A stretch of DNA of 13,705 nucleotides from CALDCK01 sp050618055 (lineage in GTDB: Bacteria; Myxococcota_A; UBA9160; SMWR01), in contig JBNLVK010000292.1 in the NCBI GenBank assembly GCA_050618055.1, forward strand, positions 1 to 13,705, written 5' to 3'. The notes below the pieces were generated by a model. It was not told the origin of the DNA, did not search any database, and was given only the letters and a program-made list of their open reading frames with translations. Numbering within the stretch: the stretch's first letter is position 1; each line of letters begins with the position of its first letter. Made by a program: the position numbers and the translations under genes. This document shows, in pieces, positions 13,679 to 13,705 of the stretch.

Positions 13679-13705
13679 GTGAAGCAACGCGTCCTAGGCC
13701 GCACC
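13679..13705 (+). CDS. Start of a probable aldo/keto reductase (partial, 9 codons)
   Basis: Only VKQRVLGRT is visible before the window ends. Initiation is well supported by the AGGAGG upstream. The peptide matches the very common N-terminus of aldo/keto reductases, in which a first strand such as (M)KxRxLGRTG leads into LKVSxIGLG. If correct, this is an NADPH-dependent TIM-barrel oxidoreductase in the cytoplasm. Nine residues are weak evidence and another family is possible. It lies 57 bases beyond the palindrome, so that element may form part of its leader region. Confidence 0.5.

Noticed and set aside
13139..13687. Open frames of 158-182 codons on both strands across the palindrome
   Set aside because: The two strands give near-mirror Arg/Ala/Pro-rich products because the DNA is palindromic. 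There is no convincing start signal or domain.

Overview
The window is uniformly GC-rich (roughly 70%, with G or C at most third codon positions) and gene-dense, with many GTG starts and 4-base gene overlaps. Together with a Wzm/Wzt-type glycan exporter, FkbM and DUF268 methyltransferases and a GMC oxidoreductase paired with a gluconate-dehydrogenase-subunit-3-like partner, this suggests an environmental Gram-negative bacterium of the broad deltaproteobacterial or Myxococcota/Binatota kind. That assignment is inference; no rRNA or other marker gene is present.

Positions 1-9800, minus strand: one tightly packed operon, transcribed from 9800 towards 1 and running off the left edge. Its order is ABC-2 permease (Wzm-like), ABC ATPase with a C-terminal Wzt-like domain, sulfotransferase, FkbM methyltransferase, DUF268 methyltransferase-like protein, class I methyltransferase, second FkbM methyltransferase, GT11 alpha-1,2-fucosyltransferase-like protein, a single-ORF GT2-GT4 double glycosyltransferase, and a polytopic GT-C-type membrane protein cut by the edge. 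Every junction is an overlap or a gap of at most 3 bases. Together these genes look like assembly, sulfation, methylation and ABC-dependent export of a decorated surface polysaccharide or O-antigen.

Positions 9801-10538: a short intergenic hairpin; a small secreted protein on the minus strand whose N-terminal part resembles DUF4097 and whose 3' end looks frameshifted; then a 195-base divergent intergenic region.

Positions 10539-12724, plus strand: a membrane-anchored gluconate-2-dehydrogenase-subunit-3-like protein and a GMC flavoprotein oxidoreductase, coupled by a GTGA overlap. They probably form a membrane-attached alcohol or sterol-type dehydrogenase.

Positions 12725-13705, plus strand: a small secreted helical protein of unknown function. 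Starting at the base after its stop codon is a 463-base imperfect palindrome (13159-13621), the most unusual element here. It is followed by the first nine codons of a probable aldo/keto reductase, whose ribosome-binding site and GTG start are separated by a run of eight C.

No tRNA, rRNA, CRISPR array, transposase or integrase gene was seen.
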